Below, piece after piece: positions 1 through 8,655 of a stretch of DNA of 21,261 nt; the first letter of the stretch is position 1; each line of letters begins with the position of its first letter. A program made the translations under genes and the position numbers. Source of the DNA: an uncultured Collinsella sp. (lineage in GTDB: Bacteria; Actinomycetota; Coriobacteriia; Coriobacteriales; Coriobacteriaceae); NCBI GenBank assembly GCA_900751665.1, contig CAADSV010000101.1, forward strand, positions 1-21,261, read 5' to 3'. The notes under the pieces were generated by a model, which was not told where the DNA came from, searched no databases, and saw nothing but the letters and a program-made list of their open reading frames with translations.

Positions 1-346
1 ACACCGACCACACGGTCACCGCACCAAAGTCCAAGAACAGCAGCAGGGCCGAGAACACGAGCAACTTATCGGCGATGGGATCCAAGAACTTACCGAAGTC
101 GGTGATCTCGTTGCGCGAGCGAGCCAGGTAGCCGTCGACCTTATCGGTGCACGACAGAATGACGTACAGAATAAAGGCGGCGGCGGCGAGCGGGCCGTCG
201 AAGGTGCTCCAATCCGTACCGGCAACGCTTGTGTGAGACAGCGCCGACACAATCATGAACACCGGAATAAAGACGATGCGCACGCACGTCACGATGTTGG
301 CGGGCGTCCAAACACTCGTCAGTTCCTTATTGCTCTCGTTAGCCAC
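1..346 (-). CDS. pgsA: CDP-diacylglycerol--glycerol-3-phosphate 3-phosphatidyltransferase, C-terminus cut off
   Basis: This is a membrane enzyme that joins CDP-diacylglycerol to glycerol-3-phosphate, the committed step to phosphatidylglycerol and cardiolipin. The first 115 codons are visible and the rest lies beyond base 1. The CDP-alcohol phosphotransferase signature is complete at residues 68-93: DKVDG, AR at 75-76, G85, D89 and D93, with the family spacing D-x2-D-G-x2-A-R-x8-G-x3-D-x3-D. Hydrophobic segments lie near residues 16-36, 52-66 and 95-108. The start is GTG at 346. Its Shine-Dalgarno (TAGGAGAG) contains the rimO stop codon, so translation is probably coupled to rimO. A rimO-pgsA neighbourhood is common in Gram-positive bacteria. 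The signature makes the superfamily certain; the PgsA assignment rests on context and the N-terminal sequence. Confidence 0.93.
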   Translation of the reverse strand, partial: MANESNKELTSVWTPANIVTCVRIVFIPVFMIVSALSHTSVAGTDWSTFDGPLAAAAFILYVILSCTDKVDGYLARSRNEITDFGKFLDPIADKLLVFSALLLFLDFGAVTVWSV

Positions 347-355
347 GACGCTCTC

Positions 356-1705
356 CTACTCAACAACATGACCGATAAGCTCGTAGCAGAAGCTATCGGT
401 AAACTCGACCGTCAGAATATCGCCCACAGATGCCTCGCTAGCATCCAGATGCACAGCGCCATCGGAATCGGGCGCCTGGAACCAGGCATGTCCGATGAGC
501 TCGGCACCGTCCTCGGTCTCCTCGATACCGTCGACGATCACCTGGGCGCGCTCGCCCACGTGCGCGGCAGTCGCGGCAAAGCCGAGCGACTCGGCCAGGT
601 CCATAGCCTCCTGGGCGCGCTCGAGCTTGACCTCCTCATCGACCTGGCCCTCCATCTTGGCGGCCAGGCTACCCTCCTCCTGCGAGTAGGCAAAGACGCT
701 CGTGTAGTCAAAGCCCACAGCGTCCATAAAGTCGATAAGATCGCGGAACTCGTCGTCGGTCTCGGTCGGGAAGCCAACCATGGCCGTGGAGCGGATCACG
801 ATACCGGGGATGCGCTCGCGCAGGTCGCGGAACAGGTCCTCGAGCTCCTGGCGCGAACCGGAACGGCGCATGGCCTTGAGGATGCGCGCGTCGCAGTGCT
901 GCACGGGGATATCGATATAGGGAAGCACCTCGGGCGTATCGCGAATGGTCTCGATAAGCTCGTCGGTCATGCCCTCGGGCTGCAGGTAGAGTACGCGGAC
1001 CCAGACGTCATGAGGACGCACGGCCTCAGCAACAGCCTGCAGCAGATGCGCCAGATTGCGCGGCGCGCCCTCGGCGAGGTCCTCGTCGGCAAAGTCGGTA
1101 CCCCAGATGCCCGTGTCCTGACCGATCAGAACGATCTCGCGCACGCCACCGGCGACCAGGTCGCGCACCTCGGAGATAATGCTCTCGGCATTGCGCGAGT
1201 GATAACGACCGCGGATATACGGGATCATGCAGAAGCTACAGAAGCGGTTGCAGCCATCGGAGATCTTGACGTAGGCGACAGCGCCCTCGACGGTGCGCTT
1301 GACCTGCGGAATATAGGCGGCAATCTCGCGCTCGACACCCAGAACGTCATCGATGACCGCCACGATGCCGTCTTCCTCGTCGGCCTTCACAAAGGCCGCG
1401 ACCTCGGGCAGCTCGTCTGGCAGGTCGTCGCCGTAGCGAGACGGCACGCAGCCGCACATGACGATCGGGCAGGAACGAACGCCGTTCTGCACCTCGTTAG
1501 CAAGCTCGAGCGTGGTCTCGATGCTCTCGGACGTTGCAGAGGCAAGGAACGAGCACGTATTGACGATGGCGATATCGGCATCCTGCGGATCGAATGCCTC
1601 CTCGTAGCCTGCGGCGGTCAGCAGCGAGCGCATACGGTCGGTATCGACCTCGTTCTTGGCGCACCCGAGGGTGATATAGAGTACGGAGCCCAACGGAGTA
1701 TCCAT
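356..1705 (-). CDS. rimO: ribosomal protein S12 methylthiotransferase RimO
   Basis: This is a radical-SAM enzyme that places a methylthio group on the conserved aspartate of ribosomal protein S12. The protein has 449 residues, normal for the family. The N-terminal UPF0004 domain starts with ITLGCAKNEVDTD and supplies the auxiliary-cluster cysteines C15, C51 and probably C86. The radical-SAM cluster motif is C152-NRF-C156-SF-C159, followed by IPYIRGR. A C-terminal TRAM domain occupies about residues 383-449. LGCAKNxVD plus the S12-type IPxIRG segment separates it from MiaB and MtaB; the window also carries a separate MtaB gene. The ATG at 1705 is preceded by AAAGGA at a longish spacing of about 12 nt. 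Upstream is yajQ, with a 26-nt gap. The stop codon forms part of the pgsA ribosome binding site. Confidence 0.97.
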   Translation of the reverse strand: MDTPLGSVLYITLGCAKNEVDTDRMRSLLTAAGYEEAFDPQDADIAIVNTCSFLASATSESIETTLELANEVQNGVRSCPIVMCGCVPSRYGDDLPDELPEVAAFVKADEEDGIVAVIDDVLGVEREIAAYIPQVKRTVEGAVAYVKISDGCNRFCSFCMIPYIRGRYHSRNAESIISEVRDLVAGGVREIVLIGQDTGIWGTDFADEDLAEGAPRNLAHLLQAVAEAVRPHDVWVRVLYLQPEGMTDELIETIRDTPEVLPYIDIPVQHCDARILKAMRRSGSRQELEDLFRDLRERIPGIVIRSTAMVGFPTETDDEFRDLIDFMDAVGFDYTSVFAYSQEEGSLAAKMEGQVDEEVKLERAQEAMDLAESLGFAATAAHVGERAQVIVDGIEETEDGAELIGHAWFQAPDSDGAVHLDASEASVGDILTVEFTDSFCYELIGHVVE

Positions 1706-1731
1706 GTTGGAGAGCGGTCCTTTCGAAAGAA

Positions 1732-2229
1732 TTAGCGGTAGTTGGTGAACTGCAGCGGCTGACCGTAGTCCTGGTCGCGCAGGAACTGGATCACGGTCTG
1801 CAGCGCATCCTTGGAAGCGGAGGAAACACGCAGTTTGTCGGCCTCAATCGTCACCTTGACCTTGAGCTTCTGATCCTTGATGTCCTTATTGATCTTCTTG
1901 GCAGTCGTCTGGTCGATACCCTCGACGATGTGACCGAGCACGCGCACAGTACCGCCCGATGCAGCCTGAGGCGCATCCCAGGACACGGCCTTAAGATCGA
2001 TGCCGCGCTTGATGAGCTTGGAACTCAGGACATCGATGATCTGCTTGGAGACAAAGTCGGCCGGAGCGTTGATCGTAAAGAGCTTGTCGCCCTTCGAAAA
2101 CTCAATGGTGGCGCCGGAGTCCTTCAGGTCATAGCGCTGGGAAATCTCGCGCGTGGTCTGCTGGAAGGCATTGTCGACCTCCTGCATATTGACCTCGGAC
2201 ACGACGTCGAAGCTGGAATCTTTAGCCAT
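1732..2229 (-). CDS. yajQ: YajQ family nucleotide-binding protein (UPF0234)
   Basis: This 165-residue protein has the full family length. It opens with the typical MAKDSSFDVVSEVNMQEVDN and ends in QPLQFTNYR, both highly characteristic of YajQ. Further hallmarks are REISQRYDLKDSGATIEF near residues 27-44 and KINKDIKDQKLKVKV around 112-126. Family members have two ferredoxin-like domains and bind nucleotides; a Xanthomonas homologue binds cyclic di-GMP and acts through a transcription factor. Whether this protein senses any nucleotide cannot be read from the sequence. The ATG at 2229 has a good AAAGGA 7 nt upstream. It lies between the RodZ-like gene (26-nt gap) and rimO, so it is probably co-transcribed with them. 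Confidence 0.95.
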   Translation of the reverse strand: MAKDSSFDVVSEVNMQEVDNAFQQTTREISQRYDLKDSGATIEFSKGDKLFTINAPADFVSKQIIDVLSSKLIKRGIDLKAVSWDAPQAASGGTVRVLGHIVEGIDQTTAKKINKDIKDQKLKVKVTIEADKLRVSSASKDALQTVIQFLRDQDYGQPLQFTNYR

Positions 2230-2255
2230 GGGTAATCCTTTCGCTTACGAGCGGC

Positions 2256-3740
2256 TTAGTAGCTGTCGTACGAATAGTCATCTGAATAGGGCGTAGTCTG
2301 CCCGTCGGTGGCGGCATCGGTGCCGTCCGTGGACTGGGCGTCGGATCCATCCGCACTGTTGGCATCATCGGTACCGTCAGTGCTCTCGCCGTCCTCGGCG
2401 TCGGTCGTCTCCTTCTTGGGAACGGTGATCGTCACGCGTGCCACGCCCGATGTCTTGGTGTCGTAGCGGACCTTTTCGCCGTTCTTGGTAACGGTGACAT
2501 CGGAAGGCTTGGACGTGGTGATCTCGATCGAGGACTCGGGTGTGTATTCCTGCTCAAAGGGGCCGGTCGCCTGGGCGCCATAGACCGACTTGCCATCAAC
2601 CTTGACCTCAATCCAAGCAGTCTTGCCCTTGGCAACGGAGATCTTGACCTTTGTGACCTCGTTCTCCTCCTTCTTGGCCGTCGTCTTAGCGGCATCCGAA
2701 TCGGTGGACTCGTCCGTCGTCTCATCGGTGTCCTCATCGACGGATTCGGTCTTCTTGGAAGACTTCTTTGTCGCTGTCTTGGTGGCAACGGGTGTCTCGG
2801 GCGTCGAGGGGCCGCAGCCACGCAGGAGCACCACGATGAGCACGATCAGCAGCAGCGCCACGGCACCGATACCGGCGTAAACGATACGAGGATCGAGACC
2901 GTTGTTCTGGGGAGCACGCCCACCGCCGCGGCCACGATTGGAACCACCGCGACCAGTACCTTGGGGCATACGACCGCGGTAATTATCGGAACGTCCGTGA
3001 TAGCTACCTTGGCGCTGCATGTTGCGCTGGCCCGAGCGGGGAGCGAGCTCGCCGCGACCCTGGTAGTTGCGCTGGCCCGAACGAGGCGCCGAAGAGCGCT
3101 GGCTAAAGGTCTGCGACTGAGATCGAAGGCGAGGCGTCACCTGCGTAGTATCGGCGTCTGCATAGCCGCCGCGCGGACGACTGGAAGAAACGCCACGGTA
3201 CCCGCGATCGGAATAACCACCATCGCCGTAGCCGGCACGAGGGTCACGTGCGACACCGCGGGCAGCGGGGAGTGCGCGCTCCTCGGGCGCCGGCGTGCTG
3301 CGAAAGCGATCGCGCTGGGAACGAATCTCCTCGCTCGAACCCGTCTCGGTAACATAGCCAGCCTGCTGAGGGCGCTGGCCATAACGCGTCGAACGCCCAC
3401 CCTGAACCATCAGGAAGCGGCCGTTGTCGACCGAGGAACGCGAATTGACGTAGCCGGCGGCGTCCTGAAAACGACCGCCCCGCTGCGACATCTCGCGCTC
3501 ATATGCCATCAGGTCGTCAAAATAAGCGTTGACGACCTCCCGCGGATTGAGGCCCAAAAAGCGCGCATAGCTCGAAATCATGCCCTGCGCATAGCCGCGC
3601 GGAGGCATCGATGCAAAATTGCCATTCTCGAAAAACTCGATGATCTGCGGCCTGATTTTGATGGTGTTGGCGACCTGCTGAATGGAAAGGCCCATTCGGC
3701 GACGCTGCTCGAGCAGCATGTCACCAAAGCGTGCAGCCAT
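2256..3740 (-). CDS. RodZ-like membrane protein with N-terminal HTH and RGG-rich linker
   Basis: The protein has 494 residues. A RodZ-type Cro/C1 helix-turn-helix occupies residues 1-80 (MLLEQRRRMGLSIQQVANTI onwards; RGYAQGMISSYARFLGLNP at 48-66). A low-complexity linker rich in Arg, Gly, Ser and Gln follows at 85-282, with RGG/GRG clusters and a duplicated APRSGQRN at 218-225 and 233-240. One membrane helix lies at about 285-306. Outside it come a Thr/Lys/Asp stretch, a compact beta-rich domain at 362-441 (DUF4115-like) and an acidic Asp/Thr/Ser tail ending in Tyr-rich repeats. HTH, single helix and extracytoplasmic beta domain is the RodZ/YmfM layout, so a role in cell shape or division is likely. 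The start shares one base with the ftsK stop (TGATG), with GGAGG 6 nt upstream inside ftsK. I am sure of the architecture and less sure of function. Confidence 0.85.
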   Translation of the reverse strand: MAARFGDMLLEQRRRMGLSIQQVANTIKIRPQIIEFFENGNFASMPPRGYAQGMISSYARFLGLNPREVVNAYFDDLMAYEREMSQRGGRFQDAAGYVNSRSSVDNGRFLMVQGGRSTRYGQRPQQAGYVTETGSSEEIRSQRDRFRSTPAPEERALPAARGVARDPRAGYGDGGYSDRGYRGVSSSRPRGGYADADTTQVTPRLRSQSQTFSQRSSAPRSGQRNYQGRGELAPRSGQRNMQRQGSYHGRSDNYRGRMPQGTGRGGSNRGRGGGRAPQNNGLDPRIVYAGIGAVALLLIVLIVVLLRGCGPSTPETPVATKTATKKSSKKTESVDEDTDETTDESTDSDAAKTTAKKEENEVTKVKISVAKGKTAWIEVKVDGKSVYGAQATGPFEQEYTPESSIEITTSKPSDVTVTKNGEKVRYDTKTSGVARVTITVPKKETTDAEDGESTDGTDDANSADGSDAQSTDGTDAATDGQTTPYSDDYSYDSY

Positions 3741-6520
3741 CAGAATCCTCCAAACTCACGATCTTCACGTGCCATCTCGGCGTCGACGGATTCCAGCGCG
3801 GCAAGGCCTTCTTCATCCAGCAGGACCTCGCGCGGCTTGGAACCGTCGGGCGGTCCGACGACACCCTTTTCTTCCAGCATGTCCATAATACGCCCGGCGC
3901 GCGCATAGCCAACCTTCAGGCGGCGTTGCAGGCCAGATGTGGAGCCCAGCTGCGATTCCACCACAATATGGGCGGCTTCCCAGATAAGCGGATCGTCGTC
4001 CTGAGGCTCGGCAACGCCGGTGCGCACGATGCCGCCGCCACCTGCCATGGACATGGAGGCAGGTGCCACAGCCGACAGGATCTCCTCGTGGTAGTCGGGC
4101 TCGCTTTGCGACTTGACGAACTCGACAATCTCGTTGATCTCGTCATCCGAAACAAAGCAGCCCTGGATGCGGCGAGGCTTGCCCCAGTCGACCTTTGAGA
4201 ACAGCATGTCACCCAAACCAGTGAGCTTTTCGGCGCCCATCTGGTCGATGATGACGCGGGAGTCGATGCCCGTTGCGACGTTGAAGGCGATACGGTTGGT
4301 AATGTTTGCCTTGATGAGACCCGTCACCACGTTAGAGCTCGGACGCTGAGTCGCCACGATAAGGTGGATACCGGCGGCACGGCCCAGCTGGGCGATACGC
4401 ACAATCGACGCCTCGACGTCCTTGCCGGCAACCATCATCAGGTCCGAAAGCTCGTCGATGATGATGACCAGATAGGGCATCTTTTGTGGCGGGTTATCGT
4501 AATGATCAAACTCGCCGGCGGCCTGCTTTTCGTTATAGGTCGAGATCTTGCGCACGTTCAGGCGCTCGAAGACCTTCAGGCGGCGCTCCATCTCGGACAC
4601 CGCCCACTGCAAGGCACTCGCGGCCTGCTTGGGCTCGGTCACTACGGGCACGTAAAGATGCGGCAGGCCGTTATAGCCTGCGAGCTCGACGCGCTTGGGG
4701 TCGACCATGATCAGGCGAACGTCCTCGGGGAGCGCGCGCATGAGCAGGGTCGTGATGATGGAGTTGATCATGACCGACTTACCGGAACCCGTGGTACCGG
4801 CGATCAGCAGGTGGGGCATCTTGGCGAGGTCGGCGACGACCGGCGTGCCCTCTGCGTCGCGGCCGATGGCAAGCTCGAGCGGACCGCCCTTAACATAGGG
4901 CAGCACGTCGCCCAAATTGACGTTCTGACGCTTGCGATTGGGGATCTCGATACCCACGAGCGAGGTGCCGGGAATCGGGGCAAAGATACGCACAGACTGA
5001 GCAGCAAGCGACAGCGCGATGTCGTCCTCAAGGCTCGAAATCTTGCTCACGCGCTCGCCCTCGCCGGGCTGCAGCTTAAAGGTCGTCACCGTGGGACCGG
5101 CAATCCAGCCGACGACGCGAGCGCTACGGCCAAACTCAAGCAAGGTGGACTGCAACGACTCGGCGGTCTGTTCCAGCTCCTTGTCCGAAGACGCGGCAGA
5201 GGCGGACTGAGGGTTTGCATGCAAGATTTCGAGCGGCGGAAGCTTAAGGCCGTCCTCTCCTTCGCCCTCGTTATCCGCGGGGGCATTGTCCGCTCCCCCA
5301 TCGCTAAGGGCAGACGACTCGACAGCGCCCGCGACAGCCGTATCGGCAACCTTGGGATGCTTGAGGAAATCAGGAATTTGAGGGGCAGCCGAGACGGGAT
5401 TCACGGCAAACGGCGGCTCGGACTCGTCGACCTTGTCCGGATCGTCCTCCATCGAAAGCTGGCCGGTCACCTGGCCGCGCTTGGCATGGCGGCGCGGCAG
5501 CAAGGTCGTCTTGGCGGTCTCGATCGGAGCCTCGTCGTCTTCGTCATCACCCTCGGTAAGCTCAATCTCGCTCTCGGACCAAGACGGGTCGGGCTCACTC
5601 GTATTGAGCTTGGGAGCAGTCTTGCCCTTCTTGGCATGACGGCGCGGCAGCAGCGTCGTCTTAGCGCGCTCGGCCTCCACGGCATCGGACACGTCGACAA
5701 ACGGATCCTCGTCTTCGTCGTCATCGTCCAAAACCGGGTCCGCATCGTTGCCCATGACCGTGGTCACAGCAGTATCGGAGCCCTTTTGACGAAGAATGCT
5801 CAGGTGCGGACGGGCAACGCCGGGTACCGACAGGGCTTCGTCGTCACCCCACGGACTCGCGTTGACGTCGGCACGACGGCGCTCTGCAAAATCGGCCGCA
5901 CGGTCACGGGCAGAGCGCAAAACGCCGCCCACCGAAAAGCCGATGATGACAAAGCCAACGACGGCCAGACCCAACAGGACCACCATCGCGATAGGCTTAC
6001 CCAGGGCATTCTGCAGCGCGCTCGCAATAAACGCACCGATGTAGCCACCCGAGGCGGACAGGTTTTGTGGTGTGAACATAAGGTCGCACGAGTCGCTCGT
6101 ACCTGGCACCATCAGCGACAGAATGGAGACGACGGCGATAAAGACCACGGCGCCGCCCGCAACAGAACGCACGTTGAGCGGCGAGTCCTCGCCTAAAAAG
6201 AGCGTGGCGGCAAACAGCAAAATGACGATCGGCAGCACGTAGGCGCCCAGACCAAAGCCCAAGTGGTAGAAACCGGCAACCGCAGCCGTAACGGGTGCGG
6301 TCGCCGGCGAAATCACGGCAATGAAGGACGCAATCGCCAAAACGGCAATGACCACGCCGGCGATATCGCGGTTGGCCGAAGGCTCGACCAGGGGCTCAAA
6401 ATCGTCGAAGTCGGCCTCGTGGCCCTTATTGGCACGAAGATGGGAACCGGCACCCTTAGCAGATGCCGGTTGGTTGTTGGCTTTATTGCCTTTGGCGTTT
6501 TGTGCAGATCCGCGCGCCAA
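3740..6520 (-). CDS. ftsK: DNA translocase FtsK/SpoIIIE
   Basis: This is a septum-anchored hexameric motor that pumps chromosomal DNA during division. It has 926 residues: a hydrophobic N-terminal region with about four membrane helices between 52 and 201, a long charged linker at 205-425, an alpha/beta motor at about 440-800, and a C-terminal winged-helix gamma domain at 845-905 that reads orienting DNA sequences. The Walker A motif is GTTGSGKS (575-582) and Walker B is LVIIIDE (684-690). ATQRPSSNVVTG at 723-734 is typical of the family. The linker holds two copies of AKTTLLPRRHAK(K/R)G, 50 residues apart. The start is TTG at 6520, supported by GGAGG 6 nt upstream inside the last codons of rnj. 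The C-terminal codons for Gly-Gly-Phe carry the ribosome binding site of the next gene. Confidence 0.97.
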   Translation of the reverse strand: MARGSAQNAKGNKANNQPASAKGAGSHLRANKGHEADFDDFEPLVEPSANRDIAGVVIAVLAIASFIAVISPATAPVTAAVAGFYHLGFGLGAYVLPIVILLFAATLFLGEDSPLNVRSVAGGAVVFIAVVSILSLMVPGTSDSCDLMFTPQNLSASGGYIGAFIASALQNALGKPIAMVVLLGLAVVGFVIIGFSVGGVLRSARDRAADFAERRRADVNASPWGDDEALSVPGVARPHLSILRQKGSDTAVTTVMGNDADPVLDDDDEDEDPFVDVSDAVEAERAKTTLLPRRHAKKGKTAPKLNTSEPDPSWSESEIELTEGDDEDDEAPIETAKTTLLPRRHAKRGQVTGQLSMEDDPDKVDESEPPFAVNPVSAAPQIPDFLKHPKVADTAVAGAVESSALSDGGADNAPADNEGEGEDGLKLPPLEILHANPQSASAASSDKELEQTAESLQSTLLEFGRSARVVGWIAGPTVTTFKLQPGEGERVSKISSLEDDIALSLAAQSVRIFAPIPGTSLVGIEIPNRKRQNVNLGDVLPYVKGGPLELAIGRDAEGTPVVADLAKMPHLLIAGTTGSGKSVMINSIITTLLMRALPEDVRLIMVDPKRVELAGYNGLPHLYVPVVTEPKQAASALQWAVSEMERRLKVFERLNVRKISTYNEKQAAGEFDHYDNPPQKMPYLVIIIDELSDLMMVAGKDVEASIVRIAQLGRAAGIHLIVATQRPSSNVVTGLIKANITNRIAFNVATGIDSRVIIDQMGAEKLTGLGDMLFSKVDWGKPRRIQGCFVSDDEINEIVEFVKSQSEPDYHEEILSAVAPASMSMAGGGGIVRTGVAEPQDDDPLIWEAAHIVVESQLGSTSGLQRRLKVGYARAGRIMDMLEEKGVVGPPDGSKPREVLLDEEGLAALESVDAEMAREDREFGGF
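5474..5515 (-). repeat. second copy of a basic repeat in the FtsK linker
   Basis: This encodes FtsK residues 336-349, AKTTLLPRRHAKRG, 13 of 14 residues identical to the copy at 286-299. The spacing between copies is exactly 50 residues, and each copy follows an acidic run. Confidence 0.85.
5624..5665 (-). repeat. first copy of a basic repeat in the FtsK linker
   Basis: This encodes FtsK residues 286-299, AKTTLLPRRHAKKG. It is the first of two nearly identical basic segments inside an otherwise acidic, disordered linker; the partner is at 5474-5515. Confidence 0.85.
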
Positions 6521-6521
6521 A

Positions 6522-8192
6522 CTAAACCTCCATGACGACCGGGATGATCATCGGACGAGTGCGCGTACGGCTCCAGATAAAGTTAGAGAGCGAGTCGCGC
6601 ACGGCCTTGCGAATGGCATCGGAACCGCTGCTCGTAAAGCTGAACTTGCCCTTCTCGATCGTCTTCATGATGGACGCCGACGCGTCCTCGGAGAACTGGT
6701 CGTCGATGGCAAAGGAGACACCGCGGCCCGAAAACTCGATGGCTTCGATCTTCTTGTGCTTGAGTGAAACGATGGCAACAGCGGTAACCATACCGTCGTT
6801 GGCAAGCTTCTGACGATCGCGCAGAACGATAGGGTCGGTATCGCCGATGCGCAGTCCGTCGACGTAGACGACGCCAGACTCGACGGGCGTACCGCGCTTG
6901 ACGATACCGCCACGCATCTCGAGCGTGTCGCCGTTATCGAGGATAAAGATATGATCGTCCTTGATGCCCATCTTGCGGGCCAGCTGGGCATGGGCGCGCA
7001 GATGCACGGCCTCACCGTGGACCGGCATAAAGTACGTGGGCTTGGCCATGGCCATCAGGAGCTTGAGCTCCTCCTGGCTGCCGTGGCCCGAGACATGGAC
7101 GAGTGCGCGATTCTTATCCCACACGTCGCAGCCAAGCTTGGCCAAGCTGTTGACGACCTGCTGAACGGCCTTCTCGTTACCGGGGACCGGCGTTGCCGAG
7201 AGGATGACGGTATCGCCCTCGTGGATGGAGAGCGTCTTGTGTTCGCCGTTGGCCATGCGCGAAAGGGCCGACAGAGGCTCGCCCTGCGAACCGGTGCACA
7301 TGACGACGATCTTATCGTCGGGCAGGTTATCGATATCGAAGGCATCGATGATATCGGCATCATCGATGTTGAGATAACCGAGCTCGCGCGCCACGCGAGT
7401 GTTGGTGAGCATGGAGCGTCCGGTCACGACGACCTTGCGGCCGCACTTGCGGGCGGCGTCGCAGATCTGCTGCAGTCGATGGATGTGGCTCGAGAACGAC
7501 GCGACGAACACGCGCCCCGGAGCATTCTTGATGGCATGCAGCAGATTGGGGCCAACCTCGGCCTCGGACTTGGTAAAGCCAGGAACCGTGGCGTTGGTGG
7601 AGTCGGACAGCAACAGGTCGATGCCCTGCTTGGCAAAGCGGCTGATAGCGGCATAGTCGGGCGTGACGCCGTCGATGGGCGTCTGGTCGAGCTTAAAGTC
7701 GCCGGTGTGCATAACGGTGCCCTGGTTGGTGCGGATAAACACGCCCAGAGCGCCCGGGATGGAGTGCGTCATCGAGAAGAAGTCGAGCGAGATGCCACCC
7801 AAATTGACGTGACTGCCACCCTTGACCTCACGGAACTTGGGTGCTCGAATGCGGAACTCGGAGAGCTTGCCCTCGATAAAGCCAAGCGTCAGCTTGCTCG
7901 AGAAGATGGGCACCTTGTTGTTGAGGTCCTGCAGCAGATACGGAAGCGAACCGGTGTGGTCCTCGTGGCCGTGAGTGACGATGATGCCGCGGAGCTTTTC
8001 CTCGTTCTCCAGAACGTAGGTGTAATCCGGAAGCACCAGGTCGATACCGGGCTGTGAGTCGTCGGGGAACATGAGGCCAGCGTCGACGAGCACCATGTCG
8101 TCGCCGCACTCGAAGACCGTCATGTTCTTGCCGATGCCATCAAGGCCGCCGAGCGGGATGATCTTCAAGGGAGATGATTTTTTAGCTGCCAT
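6522..8192 (-). CDS. rnj: ribonuclease J
   Basis: This metallo-beta-lactamase/beta-CASP nuclease has 5'-exo and endo activity on mRNA and rRNA. The 556 residues match the family. The zinc-binding motif HGHEDHTG starts at residue 74 (H74, H76, D78, H79). Further metal and beta-CASP motifs follow: MHTGDFKLD, SDSTNA, GRSMLTN, CTGSQGEP and HVSGHGSQEELK, then a MPVHGE histidine. The C-terminal part is the small RNase J domain. I place the start at the ATG at 8192 because the conserved protein begins at MAAKKSSPLKIIPLGGLDGIG; an open frame continues 51 codons upstream but is not protein-like. The best Shine-Dalgarno (AAGGA) is unusually far, about 14 nt. The gene ends ATG GAG GTT TAG, giving ftsK its ribosome binding site. 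It follows pnp across a 649-bp spacer with a paired repeat element. Confidence 0.96.
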   Translation of the reverse strand: MAAKKSSPLKIIPLGGLDGIGKNMTVFECGDDMVLVDAGLMFPDDSQPGIDLVLPDYTYVLENEEKLRGIIVTHGHEDHTGSLPYLLQDLNNKVPIFSSKLTLGFIEGKLSEFRIRAPKFREVKGGSHVNLGGISLDFFSMTHSIPGALGVFIRTNQGTVMHTGDFKLDQTPIDGVTPDYAAISRFAKQGIDLLLSDSTNATVPGFTKSEAEVGPNLLHAIKNAPGRVFVASFSSHIHRLQQICDAARKCGRKVVVTGRSMLTNTRVARELGYLNIDDADIIDAFDIDNLPDDKIVVMCTGSQGEPLSALSRMANGEHKTLSIHEGDTVILSATPVPGNEKAVQQVVNSLAKLGCDVWDKNRALVHVSGHGSQEELKLLMAMAKPTYFMPVHGEAVHLRAHAQLARKMGIKDDHIFILDNGDTLEMRGGIVKRGTPVESGVVYVDGLRIGDTDPIVLRDRQKLANDGMVTAVAIVSLKHKKIEAIEFSGRGVSFAIDDQFSEDASASIMKTIEKGKFSFTSSGSDAIRKAVRDSLSNFIWSRTRTRPMIIPVVMEV

Positions 8193-8380
8193 AGGTGAGT
8201 GTTGTTTCCTTTCTACGAAACGGGTCTGGAACAACCGACGGGGCGCTTCTGGCAAACCGACCGTCGGGAACGTACAAACATGCATCACAGAGTCGATGCA
8301 GTAACCACAGTATGATACCCATTCGCACAACAACAGACCACCCATGCATCAAAGCCCCATCTGAAGCCGTGTATCCCGCC

Positions 8381-8521
8381 GGTCAGGGCTCAGCGGCCCC
8401 GGCACGGGCTAAGTTTCCTGCTCTACAGTCCTGCTCACGACGGAGGCCACATTAAGTGGCCTCCTGTTCGTGCGGAACTCGCGATAAACTTAGCCCGTGC
8501 CGGGGCCGCTGAGCCCTGACC
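8381..8521 (-). repeat. structured repeat element, copy A (36-bp perfect arms)
   Basis: A perfect 36-bp inverted repeat (8381-8416 and 8486-8521) encloses a 69-nt interior. Read on the minus strand, the interior begins ATCGCGAGTTCCGCACG and ends GCAGGACTGTAGAGCAGG. These two segments are identical in copy B. Between them is a hairpin: lower stem CACGA/TCGTG, upper stem GGAGGCCAC/GTGGCCTCC (8442-8450 and 8456-8464) and loop ATTAA on the plus strand. The 3' flank contains the direct repeat GAGCAGGA-CTGTA-GAGCAGGA. There is no U-run after either arm, so it is not a typical intrinsic terminator. The identity of the element is unknown to me. Confidence 0.9.
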
Positions 8522-8655
8522 TGCCAATATGGGACAGGTTTATTTTGGTCGGTTTTATCTGGGAAAATGCTGTTGCAGATATCTACAGATCTGAAATCTG
8601 ACTACTGATTAGACTGTACAACTTAAATAGCGAGCGACACTAACCAGCCCTTTTG

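Noticed and set aside
16..252. A minus-strand 78-codon open frame at the left end
   Set aside because: It is an out-of-frame shadow of pgsA; the correct frame carries the CDP-alcohol phosphotransferase signature.
4364..6196. A 610-codon plus-strand open frame antisense to ftsK
   Set aside because: The opposite strand encodes FtsK with its Walker motifs; the antisense product has no recognisable features. The same applies to the plus-strand frames at 11958-13331 and 233-1735.
8193..8345. A 51-residue N-terminal extension of RNase J
   Set aside because: The extra residues are Cys- and Val-rich without resemblance to RNase J, and MAAKKSSPLKIIPLGG is the normal beginning of the protein.
8381..8521. 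Copy A as an ordinary intrinsic terminator
   Set aside because: The arms are far longer than needed, no U-run follows on either strand, and the interior is conserved with copy B.
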